Source of the DNA: Pseudomonas sp. Irchel 3A7
Lineage (GTDB): Bacteria > Pseudomonadota > Gammaproteobacteria > Pseudomonadales > Pseudomonadaceae
Assembly: GCF_900187565.1 (NCBI RefSeq)
Contig: NZ_FYED01000007.1
Location: forward strand, 289,240 to 353,239
Direction of reading: 5' to 3'
Length of the DNA: 64,000 nucleotides
This document shows positions 17,378 to 25,834 of this stretch, piece by piece. The translations under genes and the position numbers were made by a program. A model generated the notes under the pieces. It was not told where the DNA came from. It saw only the letters and a program-made list of their open reading frames with translations, and searched no databases. How positions within the stretch are numbered: position 1 is the first letter of the stretch; every line of letters begins with the position of its first letter.

Positions 17378-17464
17378 GTGGGATCGGGCTTGCCCGCGAA
17401 AGCGATCTGTCAGTCACATCATTTGCGGATGTGCTGACGTCTTCGCGGGCAAGCCCGCTCCCAC
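17378..17464. repeat. REP doublet between pstA and pstB
   Basis: A GTGGGATCGGGCTTGCCCGCGAA arm and its inverted partner lie inside the pst operon, between pstA and pstB. This variant uses GGGCTTGCCC in the core. Confidence 0.85.
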
Positions 17465-17548
17465 AGTGGATCGCGTCCAATCGAACATTGATTGGACATG
17501 CCGCCAAGCGGCGTTCCGAACCGAATTTGTTAGCACAGGGAGCCTCCC

Positions 17549-18382
17549 ATGCAGCACGAAGCACATACCCACGGCATCAACATGTCGGCCCTGGGTCGCG
17601 ATAAACAGAGCCTGAGCCTCGAGCAGGAAACCGTGGCCATTGAAGTGCCGGGCCTGAGCCTGTTCTACGGCGATAAACAAGCGCTGTACGACGTCAGCAT
17701 GAACATCCCGAAACAGCGCGTGACCGCCTTCATCGGCCCGTCCGGCTGCGGCAAGTCCACGCTGTTACGTACGTTCAATCGCATGAACGACCTGGTCGAT
17801 GGCTGCCGTGTCGAAGGCGCAATCAACCTGTACGGCAACAACATCTACCGCAAGGGCGAAGACGTGGCGGAGCTGCGTCGTCGTGTCGGCATGGTGTTCC
17901 AGAAGCCGAACCCGTTCCCGAAAACCATCTACGAGAACGTGGTCTACGGCCTGCGTATCCAGGGCATCAACAAAAAGCGTGTACTCGACGAGGCCGTTGA
18001 GTGGGCGTTGAAAGGCGCGGCGCTGTGGGACGAAGTCAAGGACCGTCTGCACGAGTCGGCACTGGGCCTGTCCGGTGGTCAGCAGCAACGTCTTGTGATT
18101 GCCCGCACCATCGCCGTGGAACCGGAAGTGCTGCTGCTCGACGAACCTTGCTCGGCACTCGACCCGATCTCGACGCTGAAAGTCGAAGAGCTGATCTACG
18201 AACTGAAATCCAAGTTCACCATCGTCATCGTGACCCACAACATGCAGCAGGCCGCGCGGGTTTCCGACTACACGGCGTTCATGTACATGGGCAAACTGGT
18301 GGAGTTCGGCGACACCGACACCTTGTTCACCAATCCGGCGAAGAAGCAGACCGAAGACTACATCACCGGGCGGTACGGCTAG
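17549..18382 (+). CDS. pstB: Phosphate ABC transporter ATP-binding protein
   Basis: Cytoplasmic ATPase powering phosphate uptake, 277 residues. It carries Walker [10 protein letters not shown] at 63-71, signature LSGGQQQR, Walker [11 protein letters not shown] and the switch histidine in VTHNMQQA. The first 30 residues form a polar extension rich in His, common to Pseudomonas PstB. The ATG at 17549 is preceded by AGGGAG. The 188-base gap from pstA is filled by a REP hairpin, and phoU follows after another repeat, so operon continuity is likely but relative levels may differ. Confidence 0.97.
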   Translation: MQHEAHTHGINMSALGRDKQSLSLEQETVAIEVPGLSLFYGDKQALYDVSMNIPKQRVTAFIGPSGCGKSTLLRTFNRMNDLVDGCRVEGAINLYGNNIYRKGEDVAELRRRVGMVFQKPNPFPKTIYENVVYGLRIQGINKKRVLDEAVEWALKGAALWDEVKDRLHESALGLSGGQQQRLVIARTIAVEPEVLLLDEPCSALDPISTLKVEELIYELKSKFTIVIVTHNMQQAARVSDYTAFMYMGKLVEFGDTDTLFTNPAKKQTEDYITGRYG

Positions 18383-18388
18383 CCGTAC

Positions 18389-18477
18389 AGCTGCAAGCCG
18401 CAAGCTTCAAGCGGCAAGTAAGAGCGGTTCGAGTACGACACAAAACAGCTTGCAGCTTGTAGCTTGCAGCTCACAGC
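18389..18477. repeat. Inverted repeat of the CAAGCTTCAAGC/GCTTGCAGCTTG family
   Basis: AGCTGCAAGCCGCAAGCTTC at the left and its near-complement CTTGCAGCTTGTAGCTTGCA at the right enclose about 40 bases, between pstB and phoU. A closely related copy lies between phoR and phoB (24392-24467). This family differs from the GTGGGAGCG REP. Confidence 0.7.
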
Positions 18478-18493
18478 TATCGCGGAGCAAAAG

Positions 18494-19255
18494 ATGATTT
18501 CGAAGGAAGGCTTAACCCATCACATCTCCCAGCAGTTCAACGCTGAGCTTGAGGAAGTGCGCAGCCACCTCCTGGCCATGGGCGGGCTGGTCGAGAAGCA
18601 GGTCAACGACGCGGTGACCGCACTGATCGAGGCCGACTCCGGCCTGGCCCAGCAGGTGCGCGAGATCGACGACCAGATCAACCAGATGGAACGTAATATC
18701 GACGAAGAATGCCTGCGCATTCTGGCTCGTCGCCAGCCGGCGGCATCTGACTTGCGCCTGATCATCAGCATCTCCAAGTCGGTGATCGACCTGGAGCGCA
18801 TCGGTGATGAAGCGACCAAGATCGCCCGTCGCGCCATTCAGCTGTGCGAAGAAGGCGAAGCGCCACGCGGTTACGTCGAGGTGCGCCACATTGGCGACCA
18901 GGTCCGCAACATGGTGCGCGATGCCCTGGACGCCTTTGCCCGTTTCGACGCCGACCTGGCGTTGTCGGTGGCGCAGTACGACAAGATCATCGACCGCGAA
19001 TACAAGACTGCCCTGCGTGAGCTGGCGACTTACATGATGGAAGACCCACGCTCTATCTCGCGGGTCTTGAGCATCATCTGGGTGCTGCGTTCGCTGGAGC
19101 GCATCGGTGACCATGCGCGCAATATTTCGGAACTGGTGATTTACCTGGTGCGCGGCACTGACGTGCGTCACCTGGGCCTTAAACGCATGAAGGAAGAAGT
19201 TGAGGGAACAAGTGGCGAAACCGCTAATGTTCCGGGCAAAGCTGACGATAAGTAA
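18494..19255 (+). CDS. phoU: Phosphate-signalling regulator PhoU
   Basis: Links PstSCAB to PhoR so that PhoB stays inactive when phosphate is plentiful. The 253-residue protein is two repeated three-helix units, each with the metal-binding E/D-rich pattern (RRQPAASDLRLIISISK with IDLERIGDEATKIA, and RSISRVLSIIWVLRSLERIGDHARNI). The ATG at 18494 (MISKEGLTHH) has GGAGC at normal distance; a longer frame from 18464 runs through the repeat and is not favoured. A strong terminator follows, closing the pst unit. Confidence 0.97.
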   Translation: MISKEGLTHHISQQFNAELEEVRSHLLAMGGLVEKQVNDAVTALIEADSGLAQQVREIDDQINQMERNIDEECLRILARRQPAASDLRLIISISKSVIDLERIGDEATKIARRAIQLCEEGEAPRGYVEVRHIGDQVRNMVRDALDAFARFDADLALSVAQYDKIIDREYKTALRELATYMMEDPRSISRVLSIIWVLRSLERIGDHARNISELVIYLVRGTDVRHLGLKRMKEEVEGTSGETANVPGKADDK

Positions 19256-19270
19256 GGTTGCCCCAGGACG

Positions 19271-19298
19271 CGCCCGGCCCTTTGGCCGGGCGTTTTTG
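19271..19298 (+). terminator. Rho-independent terminator after phoU
   Basis: CGCCCGGCC (19271-19279) and GGCCGGGCG (19284-19292) form a perfect nine-base stem with a CTTT loop, followed by TTTTTG and more T-rich sequence. It lies about 16 bases past the phoU stop. Confidence 0.95.
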
Positions 19299-19422
19299 TT
19301 TGTGGCTTACGAATTCGAAAAGCAGCACCCGCGAACGAAAAGTGCCGGCGTGACTGAAGGTTTTTGGCAAAGTGCCATCAGCAAAGCGGTATGCTTGCCG
19401 GGATTTTTTAAAGGGGTTATGG

Positions 19423-20340
19423 ATGAGTAAGGTCAGTGTATTGGTCGTGGACGATGCCTCGTTCATTCGTGACCTGGTAAAGAAATGCCTGCGTAACTAT
19501 TTCCCGGGCATGCGGATCGAAGACGCCGTCAACGGCAGGAAGGCTCAGGCCCTGCTGGCCCGGGAAACGTTCGACCTGGTGCTGTGCGACTGGGAAATGC
19601 CGGAAATGTCCGGCCTGGAACTGCTGACCTGGTGCCGCGAGCAGGACAATCTCAAAGGCATGCCGTTTGTCATGGTGACCAGCCGTGGCGACAAAGAGAA
19701 CGTCGTCCAGGCGATCCAGGCCGGGGTATCCGGTTATGTCAGCAAGCCATTCACCAACGAGCAATTGATCACCAAGGTCAAGCAGGCGCTGCACAAGGTC
19801 GGCAAGCTCGACTCCTTGATGAACACCGCCAATACCAAAACCAGCTCGGCATTCGGCAATGACTCGCTCAATGCATTGACCGGTGGCAAGGCCGCCGTGG
19901 TGGCGCCCACTGCACCGGCGCCTGCTGCGGCAGCCGCCCCAGCCCGTGGCTTGCTCAACAGCCCACCGGTCAAGGCACCGATAGCCGCTGCGGCCGCCGT
20001 GGGAGGGCGTGGCCAGGGTCAACTGCGCTTGCCGAACGGCATTCAGCAATGCGTGATCAAGGCCCTGAGCCTCAAGGAAGCGCTGTTGGTGGTCAAACGT
20101 GCCGACACCCTGCCGCAAGTGCTCGACAGCGCCGTACTCGACCTGGAGCAGGGCGACAACGCCGAAACGGCGCGCCTGAACGGCTACCTGCACGCCATCG
20201 TCGCCCACGAGCAGAAACCTGACAGCGAATGGTTGCAACTGACCTTCCGCTTCGTCGATCAGGATGCGCAGAAGCTTGATTACATCTCCCGATTGATTGC
20301 CCGGGGCACGGCGCAGAAGCACTTTATTCCGGGCGCTTGA
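19423..20340 (+). CDS. Response regulator with unassigned C-terminal domain
   Basis: A CheY-like receiver (residues 1-125) with the acidic pair D10-D11, phospho-acceptor D56 (VLCDWEMP), the VTSRGDK switch and the SKPF lysine. An Ala/Pro-rich linker (about 160-200) leads to a 100-residue domain beginning near LRLPNGIQQCVIKALSL. That domain is not a DNA-binding, GGDEF or histidine-kinase module and could be a PilZ-type or novel output. The ATG at 19423 has AAGGGG upstream. It lies between phoU and a peptidase gene; no cognate kinase is adjacent, and a link to phosphate is positional only. Confidence 0.88.
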   Translation: MSKVSVLVVDDASFIRDLVKKCLRNYFPGMRIEDAVNGRKAQALLARETFDLVLCDWEMPEMSGLELLTWCREQDNLKGMPFVMVTSRGDKENVVQAIQAGVSGYVSKPFTNEQLITKVKQALHKVGKLDSLMNTANTKTSSAFGNDSLNALTGGKAAVVAPTAPAPAAAAAPARGLLNSPPVKAPIAAAAAVGGRGQGQLRLPNGIQQCVIKALSLKEALLVVKRADTLPQVLDSAVLDLEQGDNAETARLNGYLHAIVAHEQKPDSEWLQLTFRFVDQDAQKLDYISRLIARGTAQKHFIPGA

Positions 20341-20362
20341 TCCCGTATCGCCTGTTAGTCAG

Positions 20363-20436
20363 CCTTCGCGGGCAAGCCCGCTCCCGCAGGATTGCCGCTG
20401 AACCTGTGGGAGCGGGCTTGCTCCGGGCGGCGTTCC
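20363..20436. repeat. REP pair, divergent variant
   Basis: CTTCGCGGGCAAGCCCGCTC followed about 20 bases later by CTGTGGGAGCGGGCTTGCTC. The arms point outward relative to the usual doublet, and the second carries a GGGCGGCG tail. Confidence 0.75.
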
Positions 20437-20562
20437 GACGAAGGGGCCATCACCTGCACCACACATCACCCTGATCCACCCATCTTGAAACATCTGCCGA
20501 CTACCCGGGTCCATTGCAGCTGCTAGGCTCCTTCCCAGGCCTTACTCGACAGAACCCTGCCC

Positions 20563-21459
20563 ATGTACGCGCGCCTGCTGTATTTCTGTAGTCTTTTCAT
20601 GGCATCCACCTCGGCTGTGGCCATGACGATCTACACGTCCACCGACGCCAATGGCGTGGTCTCCTACAGCGATCGCCCCATCAAGGGCGCCAAGGTGTTC
20701 GTCTTTCGCGATCGCATGGACGAGCACCTGGAGCGTCAGGTGTACCTCGATATCAAGAAGCTCAAAGGCATGGACAGCGTGTTTGTGCGCAATGACCTGT
20801 ATGCGCCGGTAGAGATCGAACTGAGTTTTGCCGGCCTGAACAACGTCAGCGGCGCACCGAGTCGGCCGATCCGTCGGGTGATGCCCGCACGCAGCAGCAT
20901 TCGTCTGGCGCTGCTCAAGGCCAGCCGCCCCGGAAAGCCGCTGGTGTATACCCCAAGGTTCGAATACTCCCTGGGCGACCCGTCAGGAGCCGCCATGGTC
21001 TATCGCTATCCGCTGCCTTGGCGAGGTGGGCCGTTTCGCCTGAGTCAGGGTGCCAATGGCCAGTACAGCCACTATGGGCCGAAGAACCGTTACGCCATGG
21101 ACATCGCCATGCCCGTGGGCACGCCAATCGTCGCCGCCCGTGGCGGAGTCGTGGTGAAAACCGAAAACCGCCAGACCGGACGCGGCACCGACCCGTCGGG
21201 CAATTTCGTACGGGTGCTGCACGATGACGGCACCATGGGCGTGTACCTGCACCTGAAAAAGGGCTCGATCAGTGTTCGCGAGGGGCAGCAGGTGGCAGTG
21301 GGCAGTGCGCTGGCACTGTCAGGCAATACCGGCAACAGCAGCGGGCCGCATCTGCACTTCGCGGTGCAGCGCAATACCGGGATGGGGCTGGTGTCCATAC
21401 CGTTCCGGTTCAATCAGCCGGTGGGGGCGTTGCCCAACTTTGCGTTGGGCAAACAATGA
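20563..21459 (+). CDS. M23-family peptidoglycan DD-metallopeptidase
   Basis: Exported 298-residue protein. A signal peptide (about 1-20) is followed by a DUF4124-like segment (TIYTSTDANGVVSYSDRPIK), a beta-rich middle domain, and an M23/LytM catalytic domain from about residue 155. Zinc ligands are visible in HYGPKNRYAMD and the GPHLHFAV motif, with YLHLKKGS between them, so it should be an active endopeptidase on cell-wall cross-links or a cell-division amidase partner. It is transcribed alone, with REP elements on both sides. In Pseudomonas this gene commonly sits between phoU and phoR. Confidence 0.9.
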   Translation: MYARLLYFCSLFMASTSAVAMTIYTSTDANGVVSYSDRPIKGAKVFVFRDRMDEHLERQVYLDIKKLKGMDSVFVRNDLYAPVEIELSFAGLNNVSGAPSRPIRRVMPARSSIRLALLKASRPGKPLVYTPRFEYSLGDPSGAAMVYRYPLPWRGGPFRLSQGANGQYSHYGPKNRYAMDIAMPVGTPIVAARGGVVVKTENRQTGRGTDPSGNFVRVLHDDGTMGVYLHLKKGSISVREGQQVAVGSALALSGNTGNSSGPHLHFAVQRNTGMGLVSIPFRFNQPVGALPNFALGKQ

Positions 21460-21478
21460 GGTGTTGTTTGAGCTGACG

Positions 21479-21547
21479 CCTTCGCGAGCAGGCTCGCTCC
21501 CACATTGGAATGCATTCCAATTGTGGGAGCGAGCCTGCTCGCGAAGG
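21479..21547. repeat. REP doublet, near-perfect palindrome
   Basis: CCTTCGCGAGCAGGCTCGCT and its reverse complement with a palindromic centre (TTGGAATGCATTCCAATT). It lies between two convergent genes and likely ends both transcripts. Confidence 0.87.
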
Positions 21548-21573
21548 GATCGACTGGGTGTCAGATCAGTGCG

Positions 21574-22914
21574 TCAATCGAGCATCAACACCTTGGCCAG
21601 GACAATCTTCGGCCCTTTCATCTTCTTGATGATGATCCGCAGGCCTTCGACTTCCAGTACTTCTTCCTCTTCCGGCACCCGCTTGAGGCTGTCGTAGACC
21701 AGCCCGGCGAGTGTTTCGGCTTCGACGTGGTCCAGATCGATGCCCAGCAGCCGTTCGACCTTGAACAGCGGCGTATCACCGCGCACCAGCAGTTTGCCCG
21801 GCTGGTACGCGAGGATCCCGCGCTCGGCCTTGCGGTGTTCGTCCTGGATGTCGCCCACCAGCACTTCCAGCACGTCTTCCATGGTCAGGTAGCCGATGAT
21901 ATTGCCGTCGGCCTCTTCAACCACGGCGAAGTGCGAGCCGCCCTTGCGGAACTGCTCCAGCAACTGCGACAGCGGCATATGCCGGGATACACGCTCCAGC
22001 GGGCGGGTCAGTTCGGCCAGGTTGAACGACTCGGGAATGTGGTCCAGGGCTGCCAGCTCCAGCAGCAGGTCCTTGATGTGCAGCAGGCCGACGAACTCCT
22101 GGCGCTCGCTGTCGTACACCGGATAGCGGCTGAACTTGTGGCGACGGAACATCGCCAGGATTTCCTTGAGCGGTGCGTTGAACTCCAGGGTCACCAGGTC
22201 TTCGCGAGAGTTGGCCCAATCGACCACTTCCAGCTCGCCCATTTCCACCGCCGAGGCCAATACGCGCATGCCTTGGTCGCTGGGGTCCTGACCACGGCTG
22301 GAGTGCAGGATCAGTTTCAGTTCTTCACGGCTGTAGTGGTGCTCGTGGTGCGGGCCGGGCTCGCCTTGCCCTGCAATGCGCAGGATCTGGTTGGCGCTGG
22401 CGTTGAGCAGGTAGATGGCCGGGTACATGGCCCAGTAGAACAGGTACAGCGGCACTGCCGTCCACAGCGACAGCAATTCAGGTTTGCGGATCGCCCAGGA
22501 TTTCGGTGCCAGTTCGCCGACCACGATGTGCAGGTACGAAATGATGAAGAACGCGGTGAAGAACGACACCGCCTTGACCACTTCGGCGGAGTCCACGCCG
22601 GCAGCACTCAGCACAGGAGCCAGAAGGTGGGCGAACGCCGGCTCGCCGACCCAGCCAAGCCCGAGGGAGGCGAGGGTGATACCCAATTGGCACGCCGACA
22701 GGTAAGCATCGAGCTGACTGTGCACCGTGCGCAGGATGTGCCCGCGCCAGCCGTGCTGCTCAGCGATGGCTTCGACCCGGGTCGAGCGCAATTTGACCAT
22801 GGCAAATTCGGCCGCAACGAAAAAGCCGTTGAGCAAAACCAGGATCAGAGCAAAAAGAATCATGCCGAAGTCGGCGAATATTGTTGCGAGGGACAAGCCA
22901 GGGGAAGGGTCCAT
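21574..22914 (-). CDS. CNNM/CorC-type membrane protein with CBS pair (HlyC/CorC family)
   Basis: 446 residues: an N-terminal DUF21 membrane domain with four hydrophobic helices (LILVLLNGFFVAAEFAMVKL is the signature start), a CBS-domain pair (about 210-335) and a C-terminal CorC_HlyC domain. Family members are linked to magnesium or cobalt efflux and divalent-cation balance. The LNGFFVAAEFA motif and VVGELAPKSWAI support transport activity. It lies downstream of phoR, separated by a strong terminator, so it is probably a separate unit. Confidence 0.9.
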   Translation of the reverse strand: MDPSPGLSLATIFADFGMILFALILVLLNGFFVAAEFAMVKLRSTRVEAIAEQHGWRGHILRTVHSQLDAYLSACQLGITLASLGLGWVGEPAFAHLLAPVLSAAGVDSAEVVKAVSFFTAFFIISYLHIVVGELAPKSWAIRKPELLSLWTAVPLYLFYWAMYPAIYLLNASANQILRIAGQGEPGPHHEHHYSREELKLILHSSRGQDPSDQGMRVLASAVEMGELEVVDWANSREDLVTLEFNAPLKEILAMFRRHKFSRYPVYDSERQEFVGLLHIKDLLLELAALDHIPESFNLAELTRPLERVSRHMPLSQLLEQFRKGGSHFAVVEEADGNIIGYLTMEDVLEVLVGDIQDEHRKAERGILAYQPGKLLVRGDTPLFKVERLLGIDLDHVEAETLAGLVYDSLKRVPEEEEVLEVEGLRIIIKKMKGPKIVLAKVLMLD

Positions 22915-22952
22915 GATGGAGTTTTGCGGGTTCCGTGTATTCGAATGGAAAG

Positions 22953-22979
22953 AAAAAAGTGCGCCTGAAAAGCAGGCGC
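22953..22979 (-). terminator. Rho-independent terminator of phoR
   Basis: On the reverse strand GCGCCTG-N5-CAGGCGC is followed by ACTTTTTTC. A second perfect stem, CAAGTCAGCC/GGCTGACTTG, lies just before it (22980-23007). Together they close phoBR ahead of the CorC-like gene. Confidence 0.9.
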
Positions 22980-23037
22980 AAGTCAGCCAATGTAACGGCT
23001 GACTTGGCGATTGCCTAGTGGCGCGTGCTGGCCGGTA

Positions 23038-24360
23038 TCAGTCCGCGGTACTGATGACCCGGGATTTGCTGACCTGGGCAGGGGCGAAATGGCAGGTAAA
23101 GGTACTGCCGTGGCCCGGCACGCTGCTGATCTCCATGCGCGCGCGATGGCGCAACAGCACGTGCTTGACGATGGCCAGGCCCAGCCCTGTACCGCCGGTG
23201 TTGGAGTTGCGGCTGGAGTCGACGCGGTAGAAGCGTTCGGTCAGGCGCGGCAGGTGTTTGCTGTCGATGCCGATGCCGGAGTCCTGCACGCTCAGGTGCG
23301 CGCCTTGCTCATCGCCCCACCAGCGAATACGAATGTTGCCTTCGGCCTGGGTGTATTTCACTGCGTTGAACACCAGATTGGAAAACGCGCTGCGCAATTC
23401 CGCTTCGCTGCCCTTGAGCAGGATCGTCGGGTCGGCTTCCAGGGAAATTTTCTGGTTTTTTTGGCCCGACAGCTGTTGCGCATCACTCTTGATCGACTGC
23501 AGCAAACCGTCGATGGCCACGGGTTGGTTGTCCGACGGGTAATCGGTGGCTTCCAGTTTCGCCAGCAGCAGCAAGTCGTTGAGCAAGGTCTGCATGCGCC
23601 CGCCCTGTTGCTGCATTTGCTGCAGGGCGCGGGTCCAGCGCGGGTTCACTTCCTCGACGTTGTCGAGCAAGGTTTCCAGGTAACCGCAAATCACCGTCAG
23701 CGGTGTGCGCAGCTCATGGGACACGTTGGCGATGAAGTCTTTGCGCATCTGTTCCAGCTGATGGATGCGCGTCACGTCGCGCACCAGCATCAAATGCTCG
23801 TTATTGCCGTAGCGGGTGATGTACAGCTGAATGCGCATCCGGTCGTTGGTCGGCGAGGGGATTTCCAACGGCTCGGCGTAGCTGTCCTGCTCGAAGTACT
23901 CCTTGAACCGCGGATGACGCACCAGGTTGGTCACCGGCTGGCCGCTGTCCTGCGGAGTCTTGAGGCCCAACAGGGTCTCGGCGGCGCGGTTCCACCATTC
24001 CAGGTTGCCGTCGCTGTCGAGCATGACCACCGCGTCTTTCAAGGCCGCCGTGGATTCCTGAACCCGGTCGATCACCGCTTGCAGGCGCCCGCGTACTCGT
24101 TGGTCACGACGTTGCAGGTGGTAGATGCTGTCGAACACCTCGCCCCACAGACCGTAGCCATCGGGCGGTGCTTCATCGGGTTTGTGCAGGCGCAGCCATT
24201 CGTGCAAACGCAGCAATTGCTTGAGCGTCCAGGCCAGGTAAAGGCCCAGTCCCGCAGCGAGGCTCCAGCCGTAGTAGCCGGTAATCAGGCCGATCACCAG
24301 GCAGGCGGTGACCAGTAGCAGCATGTGGCGAATCAGGGTGCCATGCCAGTTTTGGTTCAC
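23038..24360 (-). CDS. phoR: Phosphate regulon sensor histidine kinase
   Basis: Membrane kinase that phosphorylates PhoB when phosphate is low. The 440 residues contain a hydrophobic hairpin (about 13-50), a linker, a PAS domain (about 100-200), the H-box NVSHELRTPL with His215, and a C-terminal ATPase domain with N, G1 (DSGIGID) and G2 (GTGLGLAI) boxes. The GTG at 24360 (reads MNQNWHGTLIRHML) is preferred; a longer frame to 24402 would begin inside the repeat between phoB and phoR. phoB lies upstream in the same direction. Confidence 0.96.
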   Translation of the reverse strand: MNQNWHGTLIRHMLLLVTACLVIGLITGYYGWSLAAGLGLYLAWTLKQLLRLHEWLRLHKPDEAPPDGYGLWGEVFDSIYHLQRRDQRVRGRLQAVIDRVQESTAALKDAVVMLDSDGNLEWWNRAAETLLGLKTPQDSGQPVTNLVRHPRFKEYFEQDSYAEPLEIPSPTNDRMRIQLYITRYGNNEHLMLVRDVTRIHQLEQMRKDFIANVSHELRTPLTVICGYLETLLDNVEEVNPRWTRALQQMQQQGGRMQTLLNDLLLLAKLEATDYPSDNQPVAIDGLLQSIKSDAQQLSGQKNQKISLEADPTILLKGSEAELRSAFSNLVFNAVKYTQAEGNIRIRWWGDEQGAHLSVQDSGIGIDSKHLPRLTERFYRVDSSRNSNTGGTGLGLAIVKHVLLRHRARMEISSVPGHGSTFTCHFAPAQVSKSRVISTAD

Positions 24361-24391
24361 TTGAACGCGCGTCCTTGAAAGAAAAGCAGCC

Positions 24392-24467
24392 TCTAGCTTC
24401 AAGCCTCAAGCTGCAAGTTCGATGCGGGTTGGCTTTAGCTTGCCGCTTGAAGCTTGCAGCTTGTAAC
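24392..24467. repeat. Inverted repeat, second copy of the GCTTGCAGCTTG family
   Basis: AGCTTCAAGCCTCAAGCTGC and AGCTTGCCGCTTGAAGCTTG/CAGCTTG surround about 20 bases between phoB and phoR. It is related to 18389-18477. Confidence 0.7.
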
Positions 24468-24472
24468 TGCCG

Positions 24473-25162
24473 TCAGGCCTTAGTAGAAAAGCGGTAGCCG
24501 GTGCCGCGCACGGTTTGTACCAGGTTTTCATAGGCATCGCCGAGGGCTTTGCGCAGGCGACGGATGTGCACGTCGACAGTGCGCTCCTCGACATACACGT
24601 TGCCGCCCCAGACCTGATCCAGCAACTGGCCACGGGTATAGGCGCGCTCCTGGTGGGTCATGAAAAATTGCAGCAGACGGTATTCGGTCGGTCCCATTTC
24701 CGCGGGTTTGCCATCGATGGTCACACGGTGGCCGATTGGGTCCAACAGCAGGCCACCGACTTCAATCGGCGCCTCGCCATCGCTCGGGCCGGCACGGCGC
24801 AGTACGGCTTTGAGGCGCGCAACCAGCTCGCGGGGGGAAAAGGGTTTGGTGATGTAATCGTCGGCGCCGACTTCCAGGCCCTGGATCTTGTTGTCCTCTT
24901 CGCCCTTGGCGGTGAGCATGATGATCGGGATATCCCCGGTCAGCTCATCGCGCTTGAGGCGGCGGGCCAGCTCGATGCCGGACGTGCCGGGCAGCATCCA
25001 GTCGAGCAGGATCAGGTCCGGTTTGCGGTCGACGATAATGGCGTGGGCCTGCTGGGAGTTTTCAGCCTCCAGGCAGTCATAGCCGGCCATTTCCAACGCA
25101 ACGGCGATCATTTCGCGAATGGGCGCTTCGTCGTCGACGATCAGAATGCTCCTGCCAACCAT
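24473..25162 (-). CDS. phoB: Phosphate regulon response regulator
   Basis: OmpR-family activator binding Pho boxes. The 229 residues hold a receiver (1-120; D10-D11, phospho-acceptor D54 in [11 protein letters not shown] lysine) and a C-terminal winged helix (about 130-229) with [21 protein letters not shown] and the recognition-helix region [12 protein letters not shown]. It is preceded by its own Pho box on the reverse strand, indicating autoregulation. phoR follows after a repeat. Confidence 0.97.
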   Translation of the reverse strand: MVGRSILIVDDEAPIREMIAVALEMAGYDCLEAENSQQAHAIIVDRKPDLILLDWMLPGTSGIELARRLKRDELTGDIPIIMLTAKGEEDNKIQGLEVGADDYITKPFSPRELVARLKAVLRRAGPSDGEAPIEVGGLLLDPIGHRVTIDGKPAEMGPTEYRLLQFFMTHQERAYTRGQLLDQVWGGNVYVEERTVDVHIRRLRKALGDAYENLVQTVRGTGYRFSTKA

Positions 25163-25215
25163 GCCTTAATCCTCTTGTCATTTAACTGTCTTGCGCCGCA
25201 TTAGATAACGGAATT

Positions 25216-25233
25216 ATTGCAGTCGTGTGACAG
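25216..25233 (-). promoter_or_regulatory. Pho box upstream of phoB
   Basis: Read on the reverse strand it is CTGTCAC-ACGA-CTGCAAT, two PhoB half-sites with the standard four-base spacer. A TATCTA -10 candidate lies eight bases further toward phoB. The second half-site is degenerate. Confidence 0.7.
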
Positions 25234-25313
25234 TATTTTAGTCGTCTGCGGTTGTCACGAACCTGGACTAAGCTCTAAGTCCGAATCCTGACAACCACAA
25301 AAGGAAGGTTTCC

Positions 25314-25700
25314 ATGAAGCTATGCTCGCAATCCTTCAAAGGCCTGCTGTTGGCGGCTGCCCTCGCTTTACCAACAATGGCCTTCGCTGCCGAGCCGGCG
25401 ATGATGAAAGGCGGCGTGATGACCGACCACAAAGGCATGACGTTGTACACCTTCGACAAGGACACCGGCGGCAAGTCTGCCTGTACTGGCCAGTGCGCGG
25501 ATAATTGGCCGCCACTGATGGCGGAAGCGGGTGCCCAGGCTGAAGGTAAATGGAGCGTCATCAAACGTGATGACGGCAGCATGCAATGGGCCTACGACGG
25601 CAAGCCGTTGTACTACTTCGTCAAGGACAAGGCCCCGGGAGACATGACGGGCGACAAGATGAAGGACGTTTGGCACGTTGTGCGCGAGTCGCAGAAGTAA
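25314..25700 (+). CDS. Secreted COG4315-type repeat protein
   Basis: 128 residues with a signal peptide (MKLCSQSFKGLLLAAALALP, cleavage near AFAA). The mature part has two short repeats of the lipoprotein_15 type: MTDHKGMTLYTFDKDTGGKS ahead of ACTGQCADNWPP, and the matching WAYDGKPLYYFVKDKAPGD near the end. Such proteins are periplasmic and of unknown function; the conserved Cys pair (ACTGQC) may form a disulfide. It is divergent from phoB across about 150 bases, which raises the question of phosphate control, but only a poor Pho-like half-site is visible on its side. Confidence 0.87.
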   Translation: MKLCSQSFKGLLLAAALALPTMAFAAEPAMMKGGVMTDHKGMTLYTFDKDTGGKSACTGQCADNWPPLMAEAGAQAEGKWSVIKRDDGSMQWAYDGKPLYYFVKDKAPGDMTGDKMKDVWHVVRESQK

Positions 25701-25706
25701 TTCTCT

Positions 25707-25804
25707 GTAGGAGCGAGCTTGCTCGCGATGGGCGTGAACGATAACGCGTAAAACCAGATGCCCAACGGCGGCTCTGGTTTTTTCGCGAGCAAGCTCGCTC
25801 CTAC
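25707..25804. repeat. REP doublet enclosing a terminator
   Basis: A GTAGGAGCGAGCTTGCTCGC arm and its inverted partner, the same AGCTTGCTC variant as at 13172. Between the arms lies a terminator-like hairpin. Confidence 0.87.
25750..25784 (+). terminator. Terminator inside REP doublet
   Basis: AAAACCAGA (25750-25758) pairs with TCTGGTTTT (25773-25781) and runs straight into further T residues. It would end the secreted repeat protein transcript. Confidence 0.65.
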
Positions 25805-25834
25805 AGGAAATCGAGTCAGGGGTAATCCCAGGCT

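Noticed and set aside
13461..17564. Open frame of 1367 codons on the reverse strand opposite pstC and pstA
   Set aside because: It is antisense to two certain genes, very rich in His, Arg and Gln as shadows of high-GC genes are, and has no recognisable domain.
21505..22968. 487-codon + strand frame opposite the CorC-like gene
   Set aside because: The reverse-strand protein is a clear CNNM/CorC family member; the frame begins inside a REP element.
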